A stretch of DNA of 22,942 bases, taken from an uncultured Prevotella sp. (GTDB lineage Bacteria > Bacteroidota > Bacteroidia > Bacteroidales > Bacteroidaceae). Position 1 is the first letter of the stretch, and each line of letters opens with the position of its first letter. The translations under genes were made by a program, and so were the position numbers. Below, in pieces: positions 1 to 7,775 of this stretch. Location of the stretch: NCBI GenBank assembly GCA_934183135.1, contig CAKPRX010000033.1:1-22942 (forward strand). The letters are read 5' to 3'. The notes under the pieces were generated by a model. The model made no database searches, was not told where the DNA came from, and saw only the letters and a list, made by a program, of their open reading frames with translations.

Positions 1-48
1 CCCTTAAAAAGTTGAATATTAAAGAATAAATTAAAAAATTACAAACAA

Positions 49-234
49 ATGGCACATCCTAAAAGAAGACAGTCTAAGACTCGTACACTTAAAAGAAGAA
101 CTCACGACAAGGCCGTAGCTCCTACACTGGCCGTATGTCCTAACTGTGGCGCTTACTACGTATATCACACCGTATGCAACACCTGTGGTTACTATCGTGG
201 TAAGGTAGCTGTTGTTAAGGAAGCCGCTGAGTAA
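49..234 (+). CDS. rpmF: 50S ribosomal protein L32
   Basis: This encodes 61 residues, the usual size of bL32, a small protein of the large ribosomal subunit. The N-terminus is MAHPKRRQSKTRT, the basic tail typical of the family. It is followed by two Cys pairs (CPNC near residues 30-33 and CNTC near 43-46) that form a zinc ribbon. The 48 nt upstream are very A/T-rich, with no Shine-Dalgarno-like GGAGG, as is common for highly expressed Bacteroidota genes. No clear TAnnTTTG element is visible in the short upstream stretch, so the promoter probably lies outside the window; in relatives a DUF177 (YceD-like) gene often precedes rpmF. The stop codon shares one base with the fabH start (TAATG), so the two genes are probably translationally coupled. 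Codon choice differs from neighbours (more T-ending codons), consistent with high expression. Confidence 0.97.
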   Translation: MAHPKRRQSKTRTLKRRTHDKAVAPTLAVCPNCGAYYVYHTVCNTCGYYRGKVAVVKEAAE

Positions 235-1250
235 TGGAGAAGATAAACGCAGTTATCACAGGCATCGGTGGATACGTGCCCGACTATGTGCTCACCAATG
301 ATGAGCTGTCGCGCATGGTAGATACCAGCGATGAGTGGATAACCACCCGCGTAGGCATCAAGGAGCGCCGCATCCTCACCGAGGAGGGTCTTGGCACGAG
401 CTATCTGGCACGCAAGGCGGCCAAGCAGCTTATCGCCAAGACAGGCGTAGACCCTGATACCATCGACGCGCTTATCGTAACCACCACCACCCCCGATTAC
501 AAGTTTCCCTCTACGGCATCGATCGTGGTGGGCAAGCTGGGGCTGAAGAACGCTTTCGCTTTTGACTTCGAGGCTGCGTGCTGCGGGTTTCTCTACTCGC
601 TCGACGTGGCAGCTTCGATGATTCAGAGTGGGCGCTATAAGAAGATTATCGTTATCGGTGCCGACAAGATGTCGTCGCTGGTGGACTATACAGACCGCCA
701 GACCTGCGTACTCTTCGGCGATGGCGCCGGTGCGGTACTGGTCGAGGCTACCACTGAGGATGGTGTGGGCGTACAGAACTCTTATCTGCGTACCGATGGC
801 AAGGGCTTGCCTTTCCTGCACATGAAGGCTGGCGGGTCGGTATGTCCGGCATCACACTTCACCGTAGACCACCGTCTGCACTATCTCTATCAGGAGGGGC
901 GCACCGTGTTCCGCTATGCGGTGACCAGCATGAGCGACGATGTACTGGAGATACTGAAGCGCAATGAGCTCACGGGCGGCGACGTAGACTGGGTGGTTCC
1001 ACACGAGGCCAACTTGCGTATCATCGAGGCTGTGGCCAAGCGGGCCGAGCTCGACCTGGACAAGGTGATGATTAACATAGACCATTACGGCAATACCAGT
1101 GCCGCCACCATCCCATTGGCCCTGTGGGACAATGAGGCTAAGCTGAAGAAGGGCGACAAGGTTATCTTTACCGCCTTTGGCGCCGGCTTTGTACACGGTG
1201 CCTCCTACTATAAGTGGGCTTACAACGGCTCTGATTTTGCTAAGAAATGA
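234..1250 (+). CDS. fabH: 3-oxoacyl-[acyl-carrier-protein] synthase III
   Basis: At 338 residues this is normal for FabH (KASIII), the condensing enzyme that starts type II fatty-acid synthesis by joining acyl-CoA to malonyl-ACP in the cytoplasm. The thiolase-fold catalytic triad is readable: Cys116 in the EAACCGFLYSL motif, His257 in VVPHEAN and Asn287 in HYGNTSA. The C-terminal glycine-rich FGAGFVHG motif is also present. Position 117, right after the catalytic Cys, is a second Cys where many homologues have Ser or Ala; this is tolerated in the family but notable. The ATG overlaps the rpmF stop by one base. The rpmF-fabH pair is widespread in bacteria, linking ribosome and lipid synthesis. 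A hairpin terminator follows at 1284-1330. Confidence 0.97.
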   Translation: MEKINAVITGIGGYVPDYVLTNDELSRMVDTSDEWITTRVGIKERRILTEEGLGTSYLARKAAKQLIAKTGVDPDTIDALIVTTTTPDYKFPSTASIVVGKLGLKNAFAFDFEAACCGFLYSLDVAASMIQSGRYKKIIVIGADKMSSLVDYTDRQTCVLFGDGAGAVLVEATTEDGVGVQNSYLRTDGKGLPFLHMKAGGSVCPASHFTVDHRLHYLYQEGRTVFRYAVTSMSDDVLEILKRNELTGGDVDWVVPHEANLRIIEAVAKRAELDLDKVMINIDHYGNTSAATIPLALWDNEAKLKKGDKVIFTAFGAGFVHGASYYKWAYNGSDFAKK

Positions 1251-1283
1251 CCGGCTGCCGTCCATGACGGCTGCCATAGACCC

Positions 1284-1330
1284 AAGCGTGTCTGCAATAG
1301 CTGTTATCGGCTGTGCAGACACGCTTTTCT
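1284..1330 (+). terminator. Rho-independent terminator after fabH
   Basis: There is a 13-bp perfect stem (1284-1296 AAGCGTGTCTGCA pairing with 1314-1326 TGCAGACACGCTT) with a 17-nt loop, running into a short T-rich tail (CTTTTCT). It lies 33 nt after the fabH stop. A smaller hairpin GCCGTC-CAT-GACGGC lies just before it, at about 1257-1271. Confidence 0.8.
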
Positions 1331-1473
1331 GTATGCCCGCCGTGAGCCTGGACTGCGGGTAGGGCAGTGGCGTTTAATGTGTACCTTGAAACTCTGTCGG
1401 AGCCGTGGCAGACATGGCCGGCCGGCCCCCAGCCGGCTGTCGGGCCGTGGACGGGTCAGGCGCCCTCAGGATG

Positions 1474-2598
1474 CTACTTGCCCGTTTCTGCCAGTCGCCT
1501 TATCCATTGGTCGAAGACCTCGGCACGGGCCTGCCATATATGCTCCTTGGGCGCTATGCCCAGATGGGCGCGGCCCGAGTCAATGAGCTGTGCCATCTTG
1601 GCAGCCATATCCTCGGCATTGCCCGGCTGGTAATAAGTGCCCTTGTCGCCTAAGACACTCCAGGGCTCCCCTATGCGACAGGTGACAATGGGCCGGTCGT
1701 AAGGCAGGTACATATACAGCTTGCTGGGACATCTGGCCCAGTCCTGCTCGGTGTCGCGCATCGGCAATATGAAGTAGTCGGCCAGCGAGAAGTAACGGTC
1801 TATGTCCTCCTCGCTCACATAGCCGGTCTGCTCTATATGGCGGGCCAGCCGGCGCTGTGCTATCTCCTGCCGTACCTCGTCGTAGGCCGGGCCGTGGCCC
1901 ATCATGACAAGCAGTACGTCGGGGTGGCTGCGGTGTAGCTGGTCGATGGCGGCCGTCATGGTGAGCGCACCGTAGCTGTGCGTGATGCTGCCCATATAGC
2001 AGAACACCTTGCGCCCGGCATAGCGCCCTCCGCCTATCGTGTCGCGGTCTACAGGCATGGGATGACACACGCGCTCGTTGTAGGCATAAGGCAGGTAGAG
2101 CATGGAGGGGCGGCACCGCATACGCCGGGCTCTCTGGCTGAAAATGTCGTAGAGGTACTGGCTGGCACACACCAATGCGTCGGCCTGGACAACAGACAGC
2201 AGCTCGAAAAACAGGGCCTTGAGCCTGGCCATGCCAGGCAGGCCGGTGAAATGGGACATCAGCTCAGAATGTTCGACTACCAGCCGGCAGTGCCTGGGCG
2301 TGCGCACCATGTTGCGGGCTACAGGGGCGCTGAGGTAGAGCACGTCTATATGCCTGTGGGCTATGATACGGTTCTTGCTCCTTATCTCGTCCAGTGCCGA
2401 GCGCTGGGTGAAGTATATCACGCTGGCCGCGTCGGCACATTCTATGGCGGCCCTGTGGCGGTTCTCGGCCGTGTCCTCCATGAGGATGGTTACCGCCCAT
2501 CCCCTTTGGGTCAGTGGGACGGCCATGCCCAGAGCCCTCTTGGCGGTGGCGTTGATACTGATGTCGCCCGTGGTGACAAAACAAATGGTAGGTTGCAT
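1474..2598 (-). CDS. Glycosyltransferase, family-4-like
   Basis: This encodes 374 residues, read from the ATG at 2598 (MQPTICFVTTGDISIN). An upstream in-frame TTG at 2622 is rejected because it falls inside the -7 promoter box. The N-terminal half has the MxxTICFVTTGDxSINATAKR opening and alternating hydrophobic strands of a GT-B Rossmann domain. A central basic/hydrophobic stretch (VFCYMGSITHSYG) starts the second domain. The C-terminal part has DRPIVTCRIGEPWSVLGDKGTYY followed by a PGNAEDMAAKMAQL helix, the usual nucleotide-sugar-binding region of GT4 enzymes. No membrane segment is evident, so it is probably cytoplasmic or peripheral. Donor and acceptor cannot be told from sequence. It stands alone, opposite in direction to fabH and era, and may be an insertion into the fabH-era-der block. 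It may contribute to a surface glycan together with the fucose genes far downstream, but that is a guess. Confidence 0.8.
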   Translation of the reverse strand: MQPTICFVTTGDISINATAKRALGMAVPLTQRGWAVTILMEDTAENRHRAAIECADAASVIYFTQRSALDEIRSKNRIIAHRHIDVLYLSAPVARNMVRTPRHCRLVVEHSELMSHFTGLPGMARLKALFFELLSVVQADALVCASQYLYDIFSQRARRMRCRPSMLYLPYAYNERVCHPMPVDRDTIGGGRYAGRKVFCYMGSITHSYGALTMTAAIDQLHRSHPDVLLVMMGHGPAYDEVRQEIAQRRLARHIEQTGYVSEEDIDRYFSLADYFILPMRDTEQDWARCPSKLYMYLPYDRPIVTCRIGEPWSVLGDKGTYYQPGNAEDMAAKMAQLIDSGRAHLGIAPKEHIWQARAEVFDQWIRRLAETGK

Positions 2599-2619
2599 AA
2601 GCAGACTGTCGTATATGGA

Positions 2620-2650
2620 CAAAGGTATTGTTTTTATCCTTACTGGGCAA
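2620..2650 (-). promoter_or_regulatory. Bacteroidota-type promoter of the glycosyltransferase gene
   Basis: On the minus strand a TACCTTTG box (2627 to 2620) fits TAnnTTTG. A TTG (2650 to 2648) lies 20 nt upstream. The predicted transcript start is about 15 nt before the ATG at 2598. Confidence 0.6.
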
Positions 2651-2754
2651 GCAAAGTGCCGACAAATATGCGGAGGCCCCCTTTTTTTGCCTGTTTTTTG
2701 TCTACCGTAAGTTACTTTCTCGCCTCTCAGTAACTCTATTTCAGTATTTTTGGC

Positions 2755-2762
2755 TAATTTTG
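2755..2762 (+). promoter_or_regulatory. -7 element of the era promoter
   Basis: TAATTTTG matches the TAnnTTTG consensus, about 20 nt before the era start. No good TTTG is visible at the -33 position. Together with the divergent box at 2620-2650 it fills the space between the glycosyltransferase gene and era. Confidence 0.55.
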
Positions 2763-2782
2763 CAGTCTATTCCGGAATGATT

Positions 2783-3664
2783 ATGCACAAAGCAGGATTT
2801 GTAAACATAGTAGGCAACCCCAATGTGGGCAAGTCTACACTGATGAACCAGCTCGTGGGCGAGCGCATCAGCATAGCCACCTTCAAGGCGCAGACCACCC
2901 GTCACCGCATCATGGGCATCGTCAACGATGCCGACTGCCAGATAGTGTTCTCGGACACGCCGGGCGTGCTCAAGCCCAACTATAAGATGCAGGAGATGAT
3001 GCTGGCCTTCTCGGAGTCGGCCCTGGCCGATGCCGATGTGCTGCTCTATGTGACCGACGTGGTAGAGAACCCCGAGAAGAACGCCGACTTCCTGGCCAAG
3101 GTGGCCAAGATGACCATCCCCGTGCTCCTGCTTATCAACAAGATAGACCAGAGCGACCAGCAGAAGCTGGGCGACATAGTGGAGCACTGGCACCGCCTGC
3201 TGCCCAATGCCGAGATACTGCCCGTGTCGGCCAAGAACAAGTTTGGCACCGACATCCTGATGAAGCGTATCAAGGAACTGCTGCCCGAGTCGCCCGCCTA
3301 CTTCGCCAAGGACCAGCTCACGGACAAGCCGGCCCGCTTCTTCGTCTCGGAGATTATCCGCGAGAAGATTCTGCTCTACTACGACAAGGAGATACCCTAC
3401 TCGGTCGAGGTGGTGGTGGAGCGCTTCAAGGAGGATGAGGCCAAGATACATATCAATGCCGTCATCTACGTAGAGCGCGACAGCCAGAAGGGCATCGTGA
3501 TAGGCCACCAGGGCGTGGCGCTCAAGAAGGTGAGCACCGAGGCCCGCAAGGCCCTGGAGAAGTTCTTTGCCAAGAAAATATTCTTGGAGATATACGTCAA
3601 GGTAGACAAGGACTGGCGCAACTCGCAGCGCGAACTGCAACACTTCGGGTACGACCCCGAATGA
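2783..3664 (+). CDS. era: GTPase Era
   Basis: This encodes 293 residues from ATG 2783 (MHKAGFVNIVGNPNVGKST), the normal Era length. An ATG two codons upstream (2777) is possible. A TTG at 2750 is inside the promoter and is rejected. The GTPase motifs are in order: G1 GNPNVGKS (11-18), G3 DTPG (58-61) and G4 NKID (119-122). A C-terminal KH domain (about 200-285) includes the GIVIGHQGVALKKV loop. Era binds the 3' end of 16S rRNA and helps 30S subunit maturation. It sits next to Der, another ribosome-assembly GTPase, separated by 93 nt that contain two small hairpins. Confidence 0.97.
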   Translation: MHKAGFVNIVGNPNVGKSTLMNQLVGERISIATFKAQTTRHRIMGIVNDADCQIVFSDTPGVLKPNYKMQEMMLAFSESALADADVLLYVTDVVENPEKNADFLAKVAKMTIPVLLLINKIDQSDQQKLGDIVEHWHRLLPNAEILPVSAKNKFGTDILMKRIKELLPESPAYFAKDQLTDKPARFFVSEIIREKILLYYDKEIPYSVEVVVERFKEDEAKIHINAVIYVERDSQKGIVIGHQGVALKKVSTEARKALEKFFAKKIFLEIYVKVDKDWRNSQRELQHFGYDPE

Positions 3665-3675
3665 CGATATAGGCC

Positions 3676-3719
3676 TCCCCCTGATGAGATGTAGGGGATA
3701 CTCTCGCCAACATGGCGAG
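3676..3719 (+). other. Two short hairpins between era and der
   Basis: TCCCC/GGGGA (3676-3680 with 3694-3698) is followed by CTCGCC/GGCGAG (3703-3708 with 3714-3719). Neither is followed by a T-run, so complete termination is unlikely. They could stabilise an era 3' end or lower read-through into der. Confidence 0.35.
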
Positions 3720-3757
3720 GGCCGGAGAATGTTAAACTTCAGCAAAACAAACAGAAA

Positions 3758-5071
3758 ATGGCAAATTTAGTAGCTATCGTAGGCCGACCCAACGTGGGCA
3801 AGTCTACACTCTTCAACAGGCTCACGCAGAGCCGTCACGCTATCGTGAGCGACACAGCCGGCACCACCCGCGACCGGCAGTATGGCAAGTGCTCATGGAA
3901 CGGTAAGGAATTTTCGGTAGTGGACACCGGTGGGTGGGTAGTCAACTCTGACGACGTGTTCGAGGACGCTATACGCAAGCAGGTGCTTGTGGCCACCGAG
4001 GAGGCCGACCTGGTGCTCTTCCTGGTGGATGTAGAGACGGGTCTCACAGACTGGGACGAGGATGTGGCCCTCATACTGCGCCGCGCCAAGCTGCCCGTGA
4101 TACTCGTGGCCAACAAGGTAGACAACAGCTCGGAATACTATGAGGCCGCCGAGTTTTACAAACTGGGCCTGGGCGAGCCTTTCTGCATCAGCGCAGCCAC
4201 TGGTGGCGGTACGGGCGACCTGCTGGACACCATACTGGACCGTCTGCCCGCCGAGAACAAGGAGGATGTCGAGGACGACATACCCCGCTTTGCCGTGGTG
4301 GGCCGCCCCAATGCCGGCAAGAGCAGTATCATCAACGCCTTCATAGGCGAGGACCGCAACATAGTGACCGAGATAGCCGGTACTACCCGCGACAGCATCT
4401 ACACCCGCTTTGACAAGTTCGGCTTTGACTTCTACCTGGTTGACACGGCCGGTATACGCCGCAAGAACAAGGTGTCTGAAGACCTGGAGTTCTACTCGGT
4501 GATGCGCTCCATACGCGCCATCGAGCACAGCGATGTCTGCATCCTCATGATAGATGCCACCCGTGGCATCGAGGCCCAGGATATGAACATCTTCCAGCTT
4601 ATCCAGAAAAACAACAAGTCGCTCGTGGTGGTGGTGAACAAGTGGGACCTGGTGGAGAATAAGGACCAGAAGGTCATCGACACCTTTACCAACGCCATAC
4701 GCAACCGCATGGCCCCCTTTGTCGACTTTCCCATCATCTTTGCCTCGGCCCTTACCAAGCAGCGTATCTTCAAGGTGTTAGAGACCGCCAAGGATGTGTA
4801 CCTCAACCGTAAGGCACATGTGGGAACCTCGAAGCTCAACGAGGTGATGCTGCCCATCATCGAGGCCACGCCGCCACCCTCTATCAAGGGTAAGTATATC
4901 AAGATAAAGTACTGCACGCAGCTGCCCAACACGCAGATACCCTCGTTCGTGTTCTATGCCAATCTGCCGCAGTACATCAAGGAGCCTTACCGCCGCTTCT
5001 TGGAGAACAAGATAAGGGAGAACTGGTCTATGCACGGCTGTCCCATCAACGTGTTTATCCGTCAGAAATAA
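3758..5071 (+). CDS. der: GTPase Der (EngA), double-domain ribosome biogenesis factor
   Basis: This encodes 437 residues with two consecutive GTPase domains, the defining feature of Der. Domain 1 has G1 GRPNVGKS (9-16), DTGG (56-59) and NKVD (118-121). Domain 2 has GRPNAGKS (181-188), DTAG (228-231) and NKWD (293-296). A C-terminal KH-like domain (about 350-437) contains [21 protein letters not shown] and ends [17 protein letters not shown]. Der acts in late assembly of the 50S subunit. All nucleotide-binding residues appear intact. The start ATG follows an A-rich stretch (CAAAACAAACAGAAA) typical of Bacteroidota initiation regions. Confidence 0.97.
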   Translation: MANLVAIVGRPNVGKSTLFNRLTQSRHAIVSDTAGTTRDRQYGKCSWNGKEFSVVDTGGWVVNSDDVFEDAIRKQVLVATEEADLVLFLVDVETGLTDWDEDVALILRRAKLPVILVANKVDNSSEYYEAAEFYKLGLGEPFCISAATGGGTGDLLDTILDRLPAENKEDVEDDIPRFAVVGRPNAGKSSIINAFIGEDRNIVTEIAGTTRDSIYTRFDKFGFDFYLVDTAGIRRKNKVSEDLEFYSVMRSIRAIEHSDVCILMIDATRGIEAQDMNIFQLIQKNNKSLVVVVNKWDLVENKDQKVIDTFTNAIRNRMAPFVDFPIIFASALTKQRIFKVLETAKDVYLNRKAHVGTSKLNEVMLPIIEATPPPSIKGKYIKIKYCTQLPNTQIPSFVFYANLPQYIKEPYRRFLENKIRENWSMHGCPINVFIRQK

Positions 5072-5106
5072 GCAGGATGGGCCGCCCCGCATGGCGGCAG
5101 ATACAG

Positions 5107-5505
5107 ATGAAGAGACATATATACCTTATTATAATAGGGCTGACGGCAGCCTTGATGGTAGCCTGTACCGAGCAGCCCAAGGCCGACAACGTGGTGGCCG
5201 CCACGGCCTGTGCCTATTACGAGGCATTGCTTCGCGGCCATTATGACCAGTTTGTTGACGGAACCTACAGGCCCGACAGTATACCGGCCGGCTATCGCGA
5301 GCAGCTTATAGCCAATGCCCGCATGTATGTGGGCCAGCAGCAGGACGAGCATCACGGCATACGGCGTGTGCGCGCAGTGGGCGCCCAGGCCGACACGGCC
5401 CACCATGTGGGTACGGCTTATCTGGAGCTTACCTATGGTGACAGTCTGCGCGAGCAGGTGGCTGTGCCCATGGTCTGTGTGCGTGGCGTGTGGTACATGC
5501 GTTGA
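5107..5505 (+). CDS. Small putative lipoprotein, function unknown
   Basis: This encodes 132 residues from ATG 5107. The start is chosen because it gives a clean lipoprotein signal: basic MKRH, a hydrophobic stretch and the lipobox LMVAC with Cys20. An in-frame ATG at 5077 would put ten extra residues before the signal. The mature part begins TEQPKADNVV and then contains an alpha/beta stretch (ACAYYEALLRGHYDQFVDGTY) reminiscent of the NTF2-like DUF4878 group of Bacteroidota lipoproteins. That likeness is from memory and weak. It starts 35 nt after der, so it may be co-transcribed with it. It is probably anchored in a membrane facing the periplasm. No catalytic motif is visible. Confidence 0.75.
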   Translation: MKRHIYLIIIGLTAALMVACTEQPKADNVVAATACAYYEALLRGHYDQFVDGTYRPDSIPAGYREQLIANARMYVGQQQDEHHGIRRVRAVGAQADTAHHVGTAYLELTYGDSLREQVAVPMVCVRGVWYMR

Positions 5506-5543
5506 CTTGGTATGGCCCCTGGCGGCCTGTGCCTATATAATAT

Positions 5544-5584
5544 AAGCGCCCCCAGCTATCCGTATGGTGTAGCTGGGGGCGCTT
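5544..5584. terminator. Two-way terminator between the lipoprotein and cca-like genes
   Basis: A 15-bp perfect stem (5544-5558 pairing with 5570-5584; core GCGCCCCCAGCTA) with an 11-nt loop sits between two convergent genes. Read on the minus strand it is followed by an A/T-rich tail. On the plus strand the tail is poor, though the stem itself begins and ends with AA/TT. Confidence 0.8.
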
Positions 5585-5606
5585 AGGGTAGGGTGGTGAC
5601 TGGTGG

Positions 5607-7037
5607 TCATTCGGCCGTGATGCCCATCTGCCGGGCCTTGTCCATGAGCAGGTCCATAAGCGGCTCGCGCTCGTTGGGCACCCGGTTGTCGAGTACGGCA
5701 TCCTTGAGGGCCTGCTTGAGGGCACCCACCTCGCGGCTCGGCTTGAGGTGAAACATCTCCATAATCTCGTTGCCGTCGATACAGGGTTGGAGCAGGCGCT
5801 TGTAGTCGCGCTCCTTGAGGTCGGCCAACTTGGCCCTGACAGCGGCAAAGTTGTCCAGGAATTGCTGCTTGCGTACCTGGTTCTTGCTGGTGATGTCGGC
5901 CTCGCACAGCACCATCAGGTCGTCTATGTCGTCGCCCGCATCGTTAAGCAGTCGGCGTACAGCGCTGTCAGTTACCTCCTCATCGGCTATCACGATGGGG
6001 CGCATGTGCAGGTCTACCATCTTCTGGACATACTTCATCTTGCCATCCATGGGCAGTTTGAGCCGGCGGAAGATGCCTGGCACCATCTTGGCCCCTATGT
6101 AGTTGTGGTTGTGGAATGTCCAGCCCTGCACAGGCTCCCATCGCTTCGACTTGGGCTTGCCTATGTCGTGTAGCAGGGCCGCCCAGCGCAGCCACAGGTT
6201 GTCCGAGTGGGCGGCCACGTTGTCCAGTACCTCTAAGGTGTGATAGAAGTTGTTCTTGTGCTTACGCCCGTTGCGTGTCTCTACTATATCCAGCGCTGTG
6301 AGCTCTGGCAGCAGTATGGGCAACAGTCCGCAGCGGTACAGGTCTACAAAGCCCTTGCTGGGAGTGGGCGTGGCCATAATCTTGTTGAGCTCTTCCATCA
6401 CCCGCTCGCCACTGATAATCTTGATGCGGTCAGCATTGCGGGTGAGGGCGTCAAAGGTGTCATCCTCGATGTAGAAGTTGAGCTGTGTGGCGAAGCGTAT
6501 GCAGCGCAGCATGCGCAGGGGGTCGTCAGAGAAGGTAATGTCGGGGTCGAGGGGCGTGCGGATGATGCGGTCCTCCATGTCGTAGACACCGTCGAAAGGG
6601 TCTACCAGCTGGCCGAAGTGGTCGCTGTTGAGACATACGGCTAAGGCGTTGATGGTAAAGTCGCGGCGGTTCTGGTCGTCCTCCAAGGTGCCATCCTCGA
6701 CATGCGGTTTGCGGCTGTCGTGGCTGTAACTCTCCTTGCGGGCACCCACAAACTCGACCTCCATGCCGTGGCACTTGACCTGGGCGGTGCCGAAGTTGCG
6801 GAACACCGAGATGTGTGCCTTGCGCCCTAATGCCTTTTTGAGGGCCTGGGCTACCTGTATACCACTGCCCACTACAACCACGTCTATGTCGTTAGACGGC
6901 CGTTCAAGAAACAGGTCCCTTACGTAGCCGCCCACCACATAGCACGCCACGCCAAGCCCGTCGGCCACGCGCCCTATGGTTCTGAATATATCCTTGTCGA
7001 GCAGCTTGGCCAGCTCGGCATCACTCAGATTTCTCAT
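5607..7037 (-). CDS. CCA-adding / poly(A) polymerase-type tRNA nucleotidyltransferase with HD domain
   Basis: This encodes 476 residues. The class II nucleotidyltransferase head is clear: GGYVRD (36-41), the metal-binding pair Asp50 and Asp52 in SNDIDVVVVG, and the RRDFTIN motif at 124-130. A DPLRMLRCIRFATQL stretch (about 172-186) matches the tRNA/poly(A)-polymerase RNA-binding helix. An HD phosphohydrolase domain follows, with His266 in YHTLEV and HD at 290-291 (LLHDIGK). This layout is that of the Bacteroidota enzyme annotated as CCA tRNA nucleotidyltransferase or 'HD domain protein'. It most likely adds or repairs the 3' CCA of tRNAs. Poly(A) polymerase activity cannot be excluded from sequence. 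The start at 7037 sits about 20 nt after a good -7 box. Confidence 0.92.
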   Translation of the reverse strand: MRNLSDAELAKLLDKDIFRTIGRVADGLGVACYVVGGYVRDLFLERPSNDIDVVVVGSGIQVAQALKKALGRKAHISVFRNFGTAQVKCHGMEVEFVGARKESYSHDSRKPHVEDGTLEDDQNRRDFTINALAVCLNSDHFGQLVDPFDGVYDMEDRIIRTPLDPDITFSDDPLRMLRCIRFATQLNFYIEDDTFDALTRNADRIKIISGERVMEELNKIMATPTPSKGFVDLYRCGLLPILLPELTALDIVETRNGRKHKNNFYHTLEVLDNVAAHSDNLWLRWAALLHDIGKPKSKRWEPVQGWTFHNHNYIGAKMVPGIFRRLKLPMDGKMKYVQKMVDLHMRPIVIADEEVTDSAVRRLLNDAGDDIDDLMVLCEADITSKNQVRKQQFLDNFAAVRAKLADLKERDYKRLLQPCIDGNEIMEMFHLKPSREVGALKQALKDAVLDNRVPNEREPLMDLLMDKARQMGITAE

Positions 7038-7058
7038 TGTCTTAGTCTATTTTATCGA

Positions 7059-7089
7059 CAAAGTTAGTCATTTTGCCCCGTCTTACCAA
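7059..7089 (-). promoter_or_regulatory. Promoter of the tRNA nucleotidyltransferase gene
   Basis: On the minus strand TAACTTTG (7066 to 7059) matches TAnnTTTG. TTG (7089 to 7087) lies 20 nt upstream. The transcript would start about 15 nt before the ATG. Confidence 0.65.
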
Positions 7090-7152
7090 GCGGAACGCCG
7101 TAAAAAAGTGCAGATGGCCAGTAGATATGGAACGCTTATGGAGCGCTAATAG

Positions 7153-7198
7153 AGTTTGCCTCGGCCGAAGGAGCATGGCTCATCGACCGAGGCAAACT
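7153..7198. terminator. Hairpin between the ABM-like gene and the nucleotidyltransferase gene
   Basis: A 12-bp perfect stem AGTTTGCCTCGG (7153-7164) pairs with CCGAGGCAAACT (7187-7198) around a 22-nt loop. It lies about 60 nt after the stop of the minus-strand ABM-like gene. No strong T-run follows on either strand, so it may need help to terminate. It supports the ABM-like gene being a separate transcript. Confidence 0.5.
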
Positions 7199-7256
7199 AC
7201 CTAATGCTTGTTGGGCTTAGGCTATGCAGATGGTTACTGCCTGCAAGAGGCTGAAC

Positions 7257-7553
7257 TTAGCCCACCACGCTGAAGATGCGAATCTCAGGGTCGGCCTGGA
7301 AGTAGGGCGACAGGCCCTTGGCTACGTCGTTCTTGAACATATCCGACTCAAGATAGGCGGCTGCATGCTCCTTGCTGTCGAACCCATGCAGTACCTGTAC
7401 ATCCTCGTCGCGCACTAACAGCGCCTTGGTAAGGGCACCCTCAATCGTGTCGAGGAATGGCTGGCGATAGTCTGAATACACCTTGGCCGCACTGGGGCGG
7501 TCGCTCTCCTTGATCTTCATCGTAATCTGAAGATACGCATTTACCTTTTCCAT
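7257..7553 (-). CDS. ABM-like small monooxygenase / dimeric alpha-beta barrel protein
   Basis: This encodes 98 residues from ATG 7553 (MEKVNAYLQITMKIK), which follows an A-rich AAAGAA. A longer frame upstream would run across the promoter and is rejected. The pattern is that of antibiotic-biosynthesis-monooxygenase (ABM) folds of the quinol-monooxygenase type: a first strand with VNAYLQITMK, a helix with FLDTIEGALTKALLVRDED, then the FDSKEHAAAYLESDMFKNDVAK helix and a closing strand IRIFSVVG. Such proteins form dimers and often have unassigned substrates. No cofactor motif is visible. It is divergent from the AraC-NifX gene, about 220 nt away, so it could be a target of that regulator; this is inference from position only. 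Confidence 0.7.
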   Translation of the reverse strand: MEKVNAYLQITMKIKESDRPSAAKVYSDYRQPFLDTIEGALTKALLVRDEDVQVLHGFDSKEHAAAYLESDMFKNDVAKGLSPYFQADPEIRIFSVVG

Positions 7554-7607
7554 TTCTTTACTTTGTTTGGTTTGTATGATTAATCTGTTCTGGCACGTTG
7601 CCAGGTG

Positions 7608-7615
7608 CAAAATTA
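7608..7615 (-). promoter_or_regulatory. -7 element of the ABM-like gene
   Basis: On the minus strand TAATTTTG (7615 to 7608) fits TAnnTTTG, about 55 nt before the ATG at 7553. No TTG is seen at the expected -33 distance, which leaves room for activator dependence. Confidence 0.5.
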
Positions 7616-7637
7616 TTACTTGCAGAGGGACGAATTG

Positions 7638-7669
7638 TTGTGCTTTCGGTTTTTTAAATGGTAAATTTG
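7638..7669 (+). promoter_or_regulatory. Promoter of the AraC-NifX gene
   Basis: TTG (7638-7640), a 21-nt spacer and TAAATTTG (7662-7669). Transcription would begin near 7676, leaving a leader of about 100 nt before the ATG at 7776. Confidence 0.6.
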
Positions 7670-7735
7670 CGCATCATGCTTGTCGCTCTCGTCAATAGTG
7701 TGTAATTTTACCACCGCAAATACACTATTTACCAT
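7658..7735. promoter_or_regulatory. Nested inverted repeats in the AraC-NifX leader
   Basis: An inner perfect dyad AATAGTGT (7694-7701) / ACACTATT (7722-7729) lies inside an outer dyad ATGGTAAA (7658-7665) / TTTACCAT (7728-7735). The outer left arm overlaps the -7 box. This could be an operator for autoregulation, or an RNA hairpin in the leader. Confidence 0.4.
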
Positions 7736-7775
7736 AGCCCCTGCCCCCTGGGCGTACAGGGCAAGCCTGTAGACG

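Noticed and set aside
2741..3745. 334-codon open frame on the minus strand
   Set aside because: It is antisense to era, which carries all GTPase motifs. No domain is seen.
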